64,000 nucleotides of DNA, from positions 62,001 through 126,000 of the forward strand of contig CAYPFY010000002.1 in the NCBI GenBank assembly GCA_964410105.1. Reading direction: 5' to 3'. Origin of the DNA: CAYPFY01 sp964410105 (GTDB lineage: Bacteria; Bacteroidota; Ignavibacteria; UBA10030; SZUA-254). Positions 35,801 through 42,653 of this stretch are shown here, piece after piece. The position numbers were made by a program, and so were the translations under genes. Below the pieces are notes generated by a model that saw only the letters and a list, made by a program, of their open reading frames with translations, was not told where the DNA came from and did not search any database. The first letter of the stretch is position 1; each line of letters opens with the position of its first letter.

Positions 35801-36476
35801 GAGCGTGGTCGATCAGCTTCAGATCTCCGGAGGAGGGATCGAGGCTATACATGCCGGAATTCGAGAGCTCGCCGCGGTACTCATCGTATTGCGGGAAGAG
35901 ATGGAGAGAATTCGCGTACGGAAGATCGGATGAAAAAATAATCCGCCCGTCGGTGCCGTAGATCGGGTTAATATTATTGGAATTCGGGGGCTGGTGGGGA
36001 ACCTTCGTAATCGATGGAGTCTGAAGTTCGCCGAGTCCTGTCACCTCGTAGATTTGCCAGAAAAATTGTGTAGAGTCGGATTGAGACGCCGGGGATCCGA
36101 CCACCATACTAAAAAGCGCCTTCGATCCGTCCCACGACATTGAAGGCTCGCGCACGGCGATGCCATTTGAACCCTGCAACCCGGAATTGCCAAAACCTGC
36201 GGCCGAGGTGAGATTCTTCAGAGTCCCGTCAGTATAGAGAATATACAGGTCGCCGCCCCGGCCGCATGACTTCGTCACCGAGCGGTGATTTCCGAAGGGA
36301 GAAGTGATGGTCGACGTATCGAGCGGGATTGGAACCTGTGTAACAAAAAGAATCGGATTGGGGAGAGTGACAGCCGCCCGGCCGGCTTCTGCGGCAAACC
36401 CCGGGGACAAAAGGGCGAGACTCACAAGGCACGTCAACACCCCGACAACTGAAAAAGAGACTGACCGCTTATCCAT
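32877..36476 (-). CDS. HzsA-related secreted protein with CxxCH motif, FN3 domain and T9SS sorting domain
   Basis: A 1199-residue exported protein. Signal peptide (MDKRSVSFSVVGVLTCLVSLALLS...A), then a propeller-like region resembling the hydrazine-synthase-alpha-related family (PILFVTQVPIP, GGDLYILYTDGTLKNLT, FSRWDHLQRDGNADVD), a single haem-c-type motif CASCH about residue 700, an FN3-like domain (YSLGKPLSLTALWGSA...), two tandem GW(N)...GYW(V/I)K modules, and a C-terminal Por/T9SS domain (HQNYPNPFNPSTTIAY). Hydrazine synthesis is not implied: such homologues occur widely in non-anammox bacteria and their role is unknown. The ATG at 36476 was chosen for the signal peptide. Confidence 0.82.
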   Translation of the reverse strand: MDKRSVSFSVVGVLTCLVSLALLSPGFAAEAGRAAVTLPNPILFVTQVPIPLDTSTITSPFGNHRSVTKSCGRGGDLYILYTDGTLKNLTSAAGFGNSGLQGSNGIAVREPSMSWDGSKALFSMVVGSPASQSDSTQFFWQIYEVTGLGELQTPSITKVPHQPPNSNNINPIYGTDGRIIFSSDLPYANSLHLFPQYDEYRGELSNSGMYSLDPSSGDLKLIDHAPSGDFRPFIDSYGRVIFSRWDHLQRDGNADVDVMNGNTFGSFNYSDESAGASVLAGDRTEYYPEPQSRRTDLLAGTNMIGFEFNHFIPWQMNEDGTDGETMNHVGRHDLNQGFGRSFNDDPNLVNFSPSPTRTNQNSILNMIQVVEDPTTPGRFYGVDCLENGTHGAGQIITLAGAPSLDAQDMFVTYVTDRSTAFFLPENGTPNATYTGHYRNPLPLSDGTLLTVHVSENRADKNSGNYSNPVSRYDFRISTMQVRTGSILMANAPVTPGIPKSVSYYGDSGLVSFSGTLWELDPVEVKARPTPSRRVSHIGSPELQIFSEEGVDTTAFRNYLSQHDLAVIVSRNVTNRNTDDHQQPFYLKIHNSATQSPNPSGKVYDVKYLQLEQARYLRGYGLVNGHTTPLPGRRVLPYPLNGAPYLPSGPGPQGSVTLGSDGSMAAMIPAHRATAWQLLDSAGTPVVRERFWVTFQPGEVRTCASCHGSNGEAAVPKQIIPQNKPEALRSLLQYWKNTLMASAPAAPSPVFPANYSLGKPLSLTALWGSATSATSYRMQLSTDSTFATTSVDDSTTDSSRTLLSLIPSTVYFWRVRAANGAGPGPWSPVWRFTTQDAAADQFVVSAAWNLLSLPFAVADGRKSSVFPSAVSRAFVYSAGYKQSDTLVPGVGYWVKFPGSQSVQIDGTPFSAETLAVTRGWNMIGSTSNSMSVSSVTSLPPGIMESVFFGYSGAYYVTDSLRPSHGYWIKVSQDGELVANGSASAPKQTAFHPPQNVLLFSDGSGHTSRLYFGRSSPAPDAPYGLPPLPPQGGFDVRFASQRMVALIEDGMSALIDISSPSFPVTLRWDVLDEASLTVDGREIPLAGSGECKIASPSVTLHSPVRAPQVFSLHQNYPNPFNPSTTIAYDLPYEAHVKLTVSDVLGRQVEVLVDADESSGFKSVAWAPGESRASGVYYYRIDVMPKTSATRMVRVGKALILK

Positions 36477-36908
36477 AATGTGGTAGCTGAATTCCACGTG
36501 AGACAGACTCAGGTTTAAAAATCCCGACCCCGTATCAATGCCGGCTTTCCGTAGAAATACCTGCAGACGAGGCACCCTGGATCATCATTCATGGTGCATA
36601 AAGTTAGCAAAACACCTCGAGTGTATCAAGAAGAAATTGTGTATCGTCACCGAAATTGTGCCAAATCACCTTCAGCTCCGGAAACTGCCGGAGGAATTCC
36701 AGCCCAAGAAAACAGCGAGAGACTACAAACGGCATTTGTATCATCGGGCATCCTCAAGCACGAACAGGGCGCGAGTCAGACTAGTGATGATCATTGTTTG
36801 TGCAACCTTGTGTGCCTTCCTCAAAAATCCCCATTTTTTGAGTATTTTGTAAAAACAATATTTCCCATTTCTAACCGTCTACTCTTAAAACAGTTCGTCA
36901 CCAGACTG
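36477..36908. other. 432-base divergent intergenic region
   Basis: It lies between the HzsA-related gene and the ECF sigma factor gene. It holds no gene that I can support: a frame is open upstream of the sigma factor but its product looks unlike protein. A small hairpin, CTCCGG-AAACTG-CCGGAG, sits at 36676-36693. The part from about 36790 is A/T-rich and is the likely promoter of the sigma factor operon. No promoter motif could be fixed. Confidence 0.5.
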
Positions 36909-37484
36909 ATGACATCGGATGACATTCCGGCCACAAAGGCGGAGCCTGGAAAGCGGGTTGAGAGCAGGGTTGAAAAGGCTGCAAGAACCGAGCGTAAGCG
37001 TCTCCGGGACTTCATACGCCGTCGCGTCGGGACGGACGAAGACGCGGAAGACATCGTCCAGGACGTTTTTTACCAGCTTGCGTCAAGCTACAGCGTCACG
37101 GAGCCGATTGAAAAACTGACGGCATGGCTCTTCCGGGTGGCGAGAAACAAAATCATCGACTGGTACAGAAAGAAAAGGCCGGTAGAGCGAATGAGCGCAG
37201 AGGGACCGTTGAATCTGGAAGACATACTCTTCGACCCCGGGCAATCGCCCGACGAAATATACGCCCGTTCGGTCGTGTGGGAAAAACTCACGGAAGCGCT
37301 CGACGAACTCCCGGAGGAGCAGAAAGCCGTGTTCATCATGCACGAACTGGAAGGCAAGAGTTTCAGAGAAATGGCCGAGGAGACAGGGGAACCGATCAAC
37401 ACACTTTTGTCAAGAAAACGATACGCCGTCCTGGGACTCCGGGAGCGGCTGCAGGAACTTTACGACGAGATACAACAACCATGA
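36909..37484 (+). CDS. ECF-type RNA polymerase sigma factor
   Basis: A 191-residue group 4 sigma factor. Region 2 has VGTDEDAEDIVQDVFYQLAS and LTAWLFRVARNKIIDWYRKKR; region 4 has LDELPEEQKAVFIMHELEGKSFREMAEETGEPINTLLSRKRYAVL, a helix-turn-helix that reads -35 elements. The ATG at 36909 was chosen because region 2 follows closely; the frame is open further upstream. The next genes, a small membrane protein 10 bases on and an HtrA-like protease, suggest an envelope or proteotoxic stress unit, with the membrane protein as a possible anti-sigma factor. Confidence 0.9.
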   Translation: MTSDDIPATKAEPGKRVESRVEKAARTERKRLRDFIRRRVGTDEDAEDIVQDVFYQLASSYSVTEPIEKLTAWLFRVARNKIIDWYRKKRPVERMSAEGPLNLEDILFDPGQSPDEIYARSVVWEKLTEALDELPEEQKAVFIMHELEGKSFREMAEETGEPINTLLSRKRYAVLGLRERLQELYDEIQQP

Positions 37485-37494
37485 AGGGATTTTT

Positions 37495-37830
37495 ATGAGA
37501 TACAGATGGGCATTCAAAGCAGCAAAATTCGTCCTCTTCGGCATAGCGGCGGCCCTCGTCCTGGGATTTGTCGTCATGGCCCTCTGGAACGCCCTCATCC
37601 CGGACCTTTTCCACGGGCCCGCCATAGGATTCTGGCAGGCGATCGGCCTTCTCGTCCTTTCTCACATTCTCCTCAGAGGATGGGGGCGGTGGCGATACGG
37701 AAACGGATGGAGGCACGAACGGTGGCGTCACCGCATGGAAGAAAAGATGGCCCTGATGACCCCGGAAGAAAGAGAAAAATTCAGGGCTGAATACCTCCGC
37801 CGTTGCGGACCCAAACAGGAAAAAATCTAA
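37495..37830 (+). CDS. Small membrane protein in the sigma factor operon
   Basis: A 111-residue protein of no named family. Two hydrophobic segments (about residues 12-33 and 43-60) are followed by a strongly basic, Trp/Arg/His-rich stretch (GRWRYGNGWRHERWRHRM) and a short acidic helix (MTPEEREKFRAEYLR). The last part recalls Spy/CpxP-like and other small stress-sensor tails, but similarity is weak. AAGGGA precedes the ATG. From its position between an ECF sigma factor and an HtrA-like protease, it could be a membrane anti-sigma or sensing partner; this is inference. Confidence 0.75.
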   Translation: MRYRWAFKAAKFVLFGIAAALVLGFVVMALWNALIPDLFHGPAIGFWQAIGLLVLSHILLRGWGRWRYGNGWRHERWRHRMEEKMALMTPEEREKFRAEYLRRCGPKQEKI

Positions 37831-37849
37831 GACAAGAAAGGATCGAAAA

Positions 37850-38881
37850 ATGACACACATCCTCCAGCTATCGGCGCCGGCCGGCAACACTGCCCTGAGC
37901 GCACAACCTCGCCCGGTTCCGGATACAATCCTTGACGCGTACTCAGCGGCAGTCACCAGCGTCGTCGAACGACTTTCGCCGACTGTAGTCAAAATTGACG
38001 TCTCGCATCACAGGCGGCGGCAGGCGGCCCGGCGCCGCGAGGACGAAAGATTCTCCGGAAGCGGATCGGGGGTACTTTTCACGCCGGACGGATTCATACT
38101 CACGAACAGCCACGTGGTCCATGGCGCCGCCACCATCAACGTCGTCCTGCAGGACGGTCGGGAGCACAGGGCGGAAATAATCGGCGACGATCCCTTCACC
38201 GATCTTGCCGTCATACGGATTTCGGGCGAAACATTTCCGGTGGCCCTGCTCGGCGATTCGCAGGCGATGCGCATCGGAGAGCTCGTGATAGCCATAGGGA
38301 ACCCGTTTGGATTCCAGTGCACGGTCACGACGGGAGTCATCAGCGCACTTGGGAGATCGCTCAGGTCCATCGGCGGCCGGCTCATCGACAACGTCATACA
38401 AACGGATGCAGCGCTCAACCCGGGCAACTCCGGCGGCCCGCTCGTCAACAGCAGAGGCGAGGTCATTGGAATCAACACGGCGGCGATCCCCTGGGGTCAG
38501 GGAATATGCTTCTCCATACCCATCAACACAGCAAAAATCATCGCCTCGAGACTCATGAAGCACGGCAAGATCACCCGGGCCTACCTTGGCATTGCCGGGC
38601 AGGTACTGGAAGTCTCGCGGAGAGCCCTGCATGAGCATGAGCTCCCGGGAACACGCGGGATCATGGTCGCTCAGGTTGAAAAATCGGGCCCCGCTGAGAA
38701 GGCCGGGCTCCAGGTGGGAGACGTCATCGTCGAGATATTCCGCCAGCGCGTGGAGGGCATCGACGATCTCCATCGGTACCTCATCGATGAAGTCATCGGC
38801 AAGGATGCCCCTCTGACGGTCCTCCGGATGGAGAAAAAAATATTTCTCACCATCATGCCTGCAGAGCTTCCGTCGAAGTAA
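37850..38881 (+). CDS. HtrA/DegP-like S1C serine protease with PDZ domain, no signal peptide
   Basis: A 343-residue trypsin-fold protease. The catalytic triad is visible: His in LTNSHVVHGAATI, Asp in DPFTDLAVIRI and Ser in LNPGNSGGPLVNSRG. One PDZ domain follows (about residues 245-330, GIMVAQVEKSGPAEKAGLQVGDVIVEI). The N-terminus (MTHILQLSAPAGNTAL...) has no hydrophobic segment, so the enzyme appears cytoplasmic, unlike DegP and DegS. AAAGGA precedes the ATG. As third gene after the sigma factor it would be a stress-induced protease. Confidence 0.92.
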   Translation: MTHILQLSAPAGNTALSAQPRPVPDTILDAYSAAVTSVVERLSPTVVKIDVSHHRRRQAARRREDERFSGSGSGVLFTPDGFILTNSHVVHGAATINVVLQDGREHRAEIIGDDPFTDLAVIRISGETFPVALLGDSQAMRIGELVIAIGNPFGFQCTVTTGVISALGRSLRSIGGRLIDNVIQTDAALNPGNSGGPLVNSRGEVIGINTAAIPWGQGICFSIPINTAKIIASRLMKHGKITRAYLGIAGQVLEVSRRALHEHELPGTRGIMVAQVEKSGPAEKAGLQVGDVIVEIFRQRVEGIDDLHRYLIDEVIGKDAPLTVLRMEKKIFLTIMPAELPSK

Positions 38882-38915
38882 GGCAGAATTTCCACAAAAT
38901 TACTATTTTATGAAA

Positions 38916-38941
38916 CCGCCGGGGAATCCACTCCCCGGCGG
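38916..38941. repeat. Perfect ten-base-pair hairpin between htrA-like and ABC genes
   Basis: CCGCCGGGGA (38916-38925) pairs with TCCCCGGCGG (38932-38941) over the loop ATCCAC. It ends eight bases before the ATG at 38950, where a ribosome-binding site would lie, and has no T-run. It may stabilise or end the upstream message, or limit translation of the ABC gene. Confidence 0.6.
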
Positions 38942-38949
38942 ATTCATTG

Positions 38950-40740
38950 ATGAAAATCCTCCTCACATACCTCCGGCAATACTGGAAACTGGTGGTGCTT
39001 GCCCTGGTGCTGGCGACCATCAACCAGGTCTTCTCCCTCCTCGACCCATTGATCTTCCGGCACATCATCGACACGTACGTCACCCGATTCAGGGAGTATT
39101 CGCAGGGAGATTTTTTCAGGGGAGTCGGAGTACTCCTCCTTGCAGCGATGGGAGTGGCATTCGTCTCACGGATCGCCAAGAACTTTCAAGACTACTACAT
39201 CAACGTCATCACGCAGCGGCTCGGCGCGCAGATCTACTCTGACGGCCTGCGGCATTCGCTTGAGCTCCCCTACCAGGTCTTTGAAGACCAGCGGAGCGGC
39301 GAGACTCTCGGAAAACTTCAGAAGGTGCGTGCCGACGTCGAACGACTCATCAGCACGTTCATCAACATACTCTTCACGACGCTCGTCGGCGTCGTCTTCG
39401 TCATGATCTACGCCTTCAGCGTCCACTGGCTCATCGCGCCGGTCTATTTCTCGACCGTCCCCATGCTCGGCATATTGAGCTCGGTCATCAGCAGGAAAAT
39501 CAAGAAAATTCAGAAAGTCATTGTTGCGGAGACCACCGCCCTTGCCGGGTCCACGACGGAATCGCTCAGAAACATAGAACTCGTCAAAAGCCTGGGGCTG
39601 GCGGAGCAGGAAACGAACCGGCTCAATTCAACGACCGAGAAGATTCTGAAACTTGAACTCAAGAAAGTCCGTTATCTGCGGAGCCTGAGCTTCATACAGG
39701 GCACATGTGTAAACTTCCTCCGCACGAGCATCCTGGGACTCATGCTGTACCTCATCTATGCCCAGCAGATCACCTTCGGTCAGTTCTTCTCGCTATGGAT
39801 CTATTCCTTCTTCATCTTCGGCCCGCTGCAGGAACTGGGGAATCTCATCAACATCTACCGTGAAGCCGAGGTTTCGCTCAACAATTTCAAAGATATTCTG
39901 AACACACCGACGACCCCGAAGCCTGCAAACCCCGTGACATTGGGAAACATCGCTACCCTGGAATTCGAGAACGTCAGCTTCCGGCACCAATCGGCGACGG
40001 CGAACGCATTGACTAAAATCTCGTTCAGGGCAAGGATTGGCGAAACGATCGCATTCGTCGGCCCTTCGGGGTCGGGCAAGACGACTCTGGTAAAACTTCT
40101 CGTCGGGCTATACATCCCGCAATCCGGAAGAATAGTTTACAATGGACATTCCGGTGGAGAGATCGACCTTGACAGGCTGCGGAAAAAAATCGGATTTGTC
40201 ACACAGGACACGCAGCTCTTCTCCGGCACCATAAGAGAAAACCTCCTCTTCGTCAACCCGGCGGCGACGGATCCCGAGTGCCTCGACGTGCTGGAAAAAT
40301 CCGCCTGCCAGAGCCTCATGTCGCGTGCGGACAAGGGACTGGATACGGTCATCGGCGAAGGAGGCGTAAAAGTATCCGGGGGAGAAAAGCAGCGCCTTTC
40401 CATAGCCCGGGCGCTCCTGAGAAGGCCCGACCTCCTCGTCTTTGACGAAGCCACATCATCCCTGGACTCGCTCACCGAGGAAGAAATAAGCGAGACGATA
40501 CGCGGCGTGTCGGCCCGGAAAGACATGATCACCATCCTCATTGCCCACCGCCTCTCGACAATACTTCACGCCGACAAGATATTTGTGCTTGAACAAGGTC
40601 AGATCGTCGAATCGGGCAGGCACAGCGAGCTCCTCGAACTGAAGGGACTCTACTACGCGATGTGGCGGCAGCAGATCGGCGAGCGGCAGGATGGCGTCCT
40701 CAGGGCCGCGCTTGCCGGCAGGGAGCAGAGCCGCAACTAA
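38950..40740 (+). CDS. ABC exporter, fused membrane and ATPase domains
   Basis: A 596-residue half-transporter. Six helices (about residues 15-310) precede an ATPase domain with Walker A VGPSGSGKTTLVKLL, the Q-loop near GFVTQDTQLFSGTIREN, the signature VSGGEKQRLSIARAL, Walker B LLVFDEATSSLDS and the H-loop IAHRLSTI. All catalytic residues are intact, so it probably works as a homodimer exporting lipid, peptide or drug; the substrate is unknown. The start is the ATG at 38950 rather than the TTG one codon earlier. The very strong hairpin just upstream may affect its translation. Confidence 0.93.
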   Translation: MKILLTYLRQYWKLVVLALVLATINQVFSLLDPLIFRHIIDTYVTRFREYSQGDFFRGVGVLLLAAMGVAFVSRIAKNFQDYYINVITQRLGAQIYSDGLRHSLELPYQVFEDQRSGETLGKLQKVRADVERLISTFINILFTTLVGVVFVMIYAFSVHWLIAPVYFSTVPMLGILSSVISRKIKKIQKVIVAETTALAGSTTESLRNIELVKSLGLAEQETNRLNSTTEKILKLELKKVRYLRSLSFIQGTCVNFLRTSILGLMLYLIYAQQITFGQFFSLWIYSFFIFGPLQELGNLINIYREAEVSLNNFKDILNTPTTPKPANPVTLGNIATLEFENVSFRHQSATANALTKISFRARIGETIAFVGPSGSGKTTLVKLLVGLYIPQSGRIVYNGHSGGEIDLDRLRKKIGFVTQDTQLFSGTIRENLLFVNPAATDPECLDVLEKSACQSLMSRADKGLDTVIGEGGVKVSGGEKQRLSIARALLRRPDLLVFDEATSSLDSLTEEEISETIRGVSARKDMITILIAHRLSTILHADKIFVLEQGQIVESGRHSELLELKGLYYAMWRQQIGERQDGVLRAALAGREQSRN

Positions 40741-40842
40741 ACATTCCCCTCGGACGTATCCTCCAGTAGAAGAATTTTGGAAAATTGTATTTCATTACAG
40801 CATTTGTCATATTGACGCACCAACAAACAAAAGGCACTCTCA

Positions 40843-41448
40843 ATGAAACGCGGCGCCATAATACTCCTTGTAGTCCTCGGAATCCTCCTCGTGGTCATCA
40901 TGAGCCTTTACGGCTGGGTGAGGGGGACATACAATTCTCTGGTATCGTCGGATGAAGGAGTGAAACAGGCCTGGTCGCAGGTACAGAACCAGTATCAGAG
41001 GCGTGCCGACCTCATCCCCAACCTTGTGGAGACCGTGAGGGGATACGCCGCGCATGAAAGCCAGGTCTTCACCGATGTTGCCGATGCCCGGGCCGGCGTC
41101 GGAAAAATGCAGGTCACCCCTGAGGTCCTCAACAACCCGCAGACATTCCAGAAATTCCAGGAAGCTCAGGGAGCCCTCTCCTCGGCACTCTCGCGGCTCC
41201 TCGCCGTCGCCGAGAACTATCCCCAGCTCAAAGCCAACGAGAACTTTCTCCAGCTCCAGGCCCAGCTCGAGGGCACGGAAAACCGCATCGCCGTCGAACG
41301 GAAGAGGTTCAACGACATCGTCCAGGAGTACAACATAAGAGTCAGGACATTCCCCGCCTCCATCCTCGCGGGCATGTTTGGATTCGGCCAGAAACCCTAC
41401 TTCCAGGCCGAGCCGGGAGCTGAAAAAGCCCCCAAAGTGAAATTCTAG
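40843..41448 (+). CDS. LemA family protein
   Basis: A 201-residue protein with one N-terminal helix (about residues 4-24) and a helical LemA domain. The marks are YNSLVSSDEGVKQAWSQVQNQYQRRADLIPNLVETVRGYA, then ENYPQLKANENFLQLQAQLEGTENRIAVERKRFND near the C-terminus. LemA proteins sit in the membrane and are nearly always encoded beside TPM-domain proteins, as here; their function is not settled. AAAAGG precedes the ATG. The downstream TPM gene starts at the base after the stop. Confidence 0.95.
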   Translation: MKRGAIILLVVLGILLVVIMSLYGWVRGTYNSLVSSDEGVKQAWSQVQNQYQRRADLIPNLVETVRGYAAHESQVFTDVADARAGVGKMQVTPEVLNNPQTFQKFQEAQGALSSALSRLLAVAENYPQLKANENFLQLQAQLEGTENRIAVERKRFNDIVQEYNIRVRTFPASILAGMFGFGQKPYFQAEPGAEKAPKVKF

Positions 41449-42210
41449 GTGCGGATTCTCATCCTCCTCATCGGGCTACAGCTCACTATAGCCCGCGCGC
41501 AGACCATTCCGGAGATTCACCAACGCGTCACCGATCTTTCCGGCACGCTCAGTTCGGCGGAACAGCAGACCCTTGAGGACAAGCTGCTGACATTCGAGAG
41601 GCAAACTTCGAATCAGATCGTCGTTCTCATCGTCTCCTCGATGGAGGGGGACAACATTGAGGATTTTTCACTCAGAATTGCCGAAAAGAACAAAGTCGGA
41701 AAAAAGGGACGTGACAACGGCGTCCTGCTCCTCGTCGCAAAAGATGACCGTCAGATGAGAATAGAAGCAGGTTACGGCCTTGAAGGCGTTCTGCCCGATG
41801 CCGTCTGCGATCAGATCATCCGGCACGCCATAGCACCGAGATTCCGCTCCGGGGATTTTTATTCGGGAATCGAGGCGGGGCTTGAGGCCATCATGGCGGC
41901 CACGAAAGGAGAATTCAAAGGAGAGCCGGAATCCCGAAAAGGCACAAGAATCAGCCCCTTCGCAATTCTGGCGCTTTTTTTCGTGATCCCGGCTCTGATG
42001 CGCCTCCTCACCGGCAGCCGGAGGCATTATCTTGGATCGGGGGGTTATTATTCCCGGGGCGGCTGGTGGTGGGGCGGATTCGGTGGGGGTGGCTTCGGAG
42101 GTGGCGGTTTCGGCGGTGGGGGGTTCGGGGGGGGAGGTGGCTTCGGTGGAGGCGGATTCAGCGGCGGGGGTGGAAGCTTCGGCGGCGGTGGAGCAAGCGG
42201 GAGCTGGTGA
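41449..42210 (+). CDS. TPM-domain protein with signal peptide and glycine-rich tail
   Basis: A 253-residue protein of the YgcG/TPM_phosphatase family. Signal peptide to about residue 18 (IARA-QT), TPM domain (about 20-150) with VTDLSGTLSSAEQQTLEDKL, VLLLVAKDDRQMRIEAGYGLEGVLPD and FYSGIEAGLEAI, one helix (about 168-183) and a C-terminal tail of about 50 residues made of GGGGFG-type repeats. The start is GTG at 41449, which directly follows the LemA stop. Some TPM domains hydrolyse phosphate esters in vitro; the physiological role is open. The Gly-rich tail is common in the family. Confidence 0.92.
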   Translation: MRILILLIGLQLTIARAQTIPEIHQRVTDLSGTLSSAEQQTLEDKLLTFERQTSNQIVVLIVSSMEGDNIEDFSLRIAEKNKVGKKGRDNGVLLLVAKDDRQMRIEAGYGLEGVLPDAVCDQIIRHAIAPRFRSGDFYSGIEAGLEAIMAATKGEFKGEPESRKGTRISPFAILALFFVIPALMRLLTGSRRHYLGSGGYYSRGGWWWGGFGGGGFGGGGFGGGGFGGGGGFGGGGFSGGGGSFGGGGASGSW

Positions 42211-42211
42211 C

Positions 42212-42652
42212 ATGCGCTACTTCTCAAACGACGATCTAAAGAAAATATCCACCGCCATAGCCGGGGCGGAGAAAGCCACATCGGGAGAAATACGTGTCGT
42301 CGCCAGGCACAGCAGGCACTGGAATGAGCGCAAACTCACCCTTCACCAGCTCGGCGTCAAGGAGTTTCACAGGCTGGGCATGCAAAAAACGGAACATCGC
42401 ACAGGCGTCCTCATCCTGATTCTCTTCTCGGAGAAAAAATTTCAGATCATTGCCGATGAAGGCATACACGCAAAAGTTCCGGAGGGAACGTGGGACGGCA
42501 TCGCTGAAAAAATGACCGGCCATTTCAAAGGAGGCAACTTTGTCGAGGGAATAATCGACGCCGTGGCGGCCGTTGGCCAGAAACTCTCAGAAAAATTCCC
42601 GGGGAGATCGGGGGACTCAAACCAGCTCCCTGACGACGTCATCGAACGATAG
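42212..42652 (+). CDS. Second TPM-domain protein, short and without signal peptide
   Basis: A 146-residue protein with a lone TPM domain: ISTAIAGAEKATSGEIRVVARH, GVLILILFSEKKFQIIADEGIHAKVPEG and FVEGIIDAVAAVGQKL. There is no signal peptide and no Gly-rich tail, so unlike its neighbour it should be cytoplasmic or peripheral. One base separates it from the previous stop and one base from the next start, so all four genes from LemA on are likely one transcript. Paired TPM proteins, one long and one short, are a known pattern beside LemA. Confidence 0.9.
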   Translation: MRYFSNDDLKKISTAIAGAEKATSGEIRVVARHSRHWNERKLTLHQLGVKEFHRLGMQKTEHRTGVLILILFSEKKFQIIADEGIHAKVPEGTWDGIAEKMTGHFKGGNFVEGIIDAVAAVGQKLSEKFPGRSGDSNQLPDDVIER

Positions 42653-42653
42653 C

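Noticed and set aside
32877..36476. Hydrazine synthase (anammox) function
   Set aside because: Only a distant family resemblance, one haem motif, and no other hydrazine or anammox genes; a general HzsA-related label is safer.
36591..36908. N-terminal extension of the sigma factor by 106 residues
   Set aside because: The extension is low in protein-like pattern and rich in Arg, Ser and Thr; sigma region 2 begins right after the ATG at 36909.
42083..42200. GGN repeats as a DNA tandem repeat
   Set aside because: They encode the normal Gly-rich tail of TPM proteins and vary at third positions, so it is a protein-level repeat.
42048..42281. Minus-strand frame with long PPPP runs
   Set aside because: Complement of the glycine-rich tail of the TPM protein.
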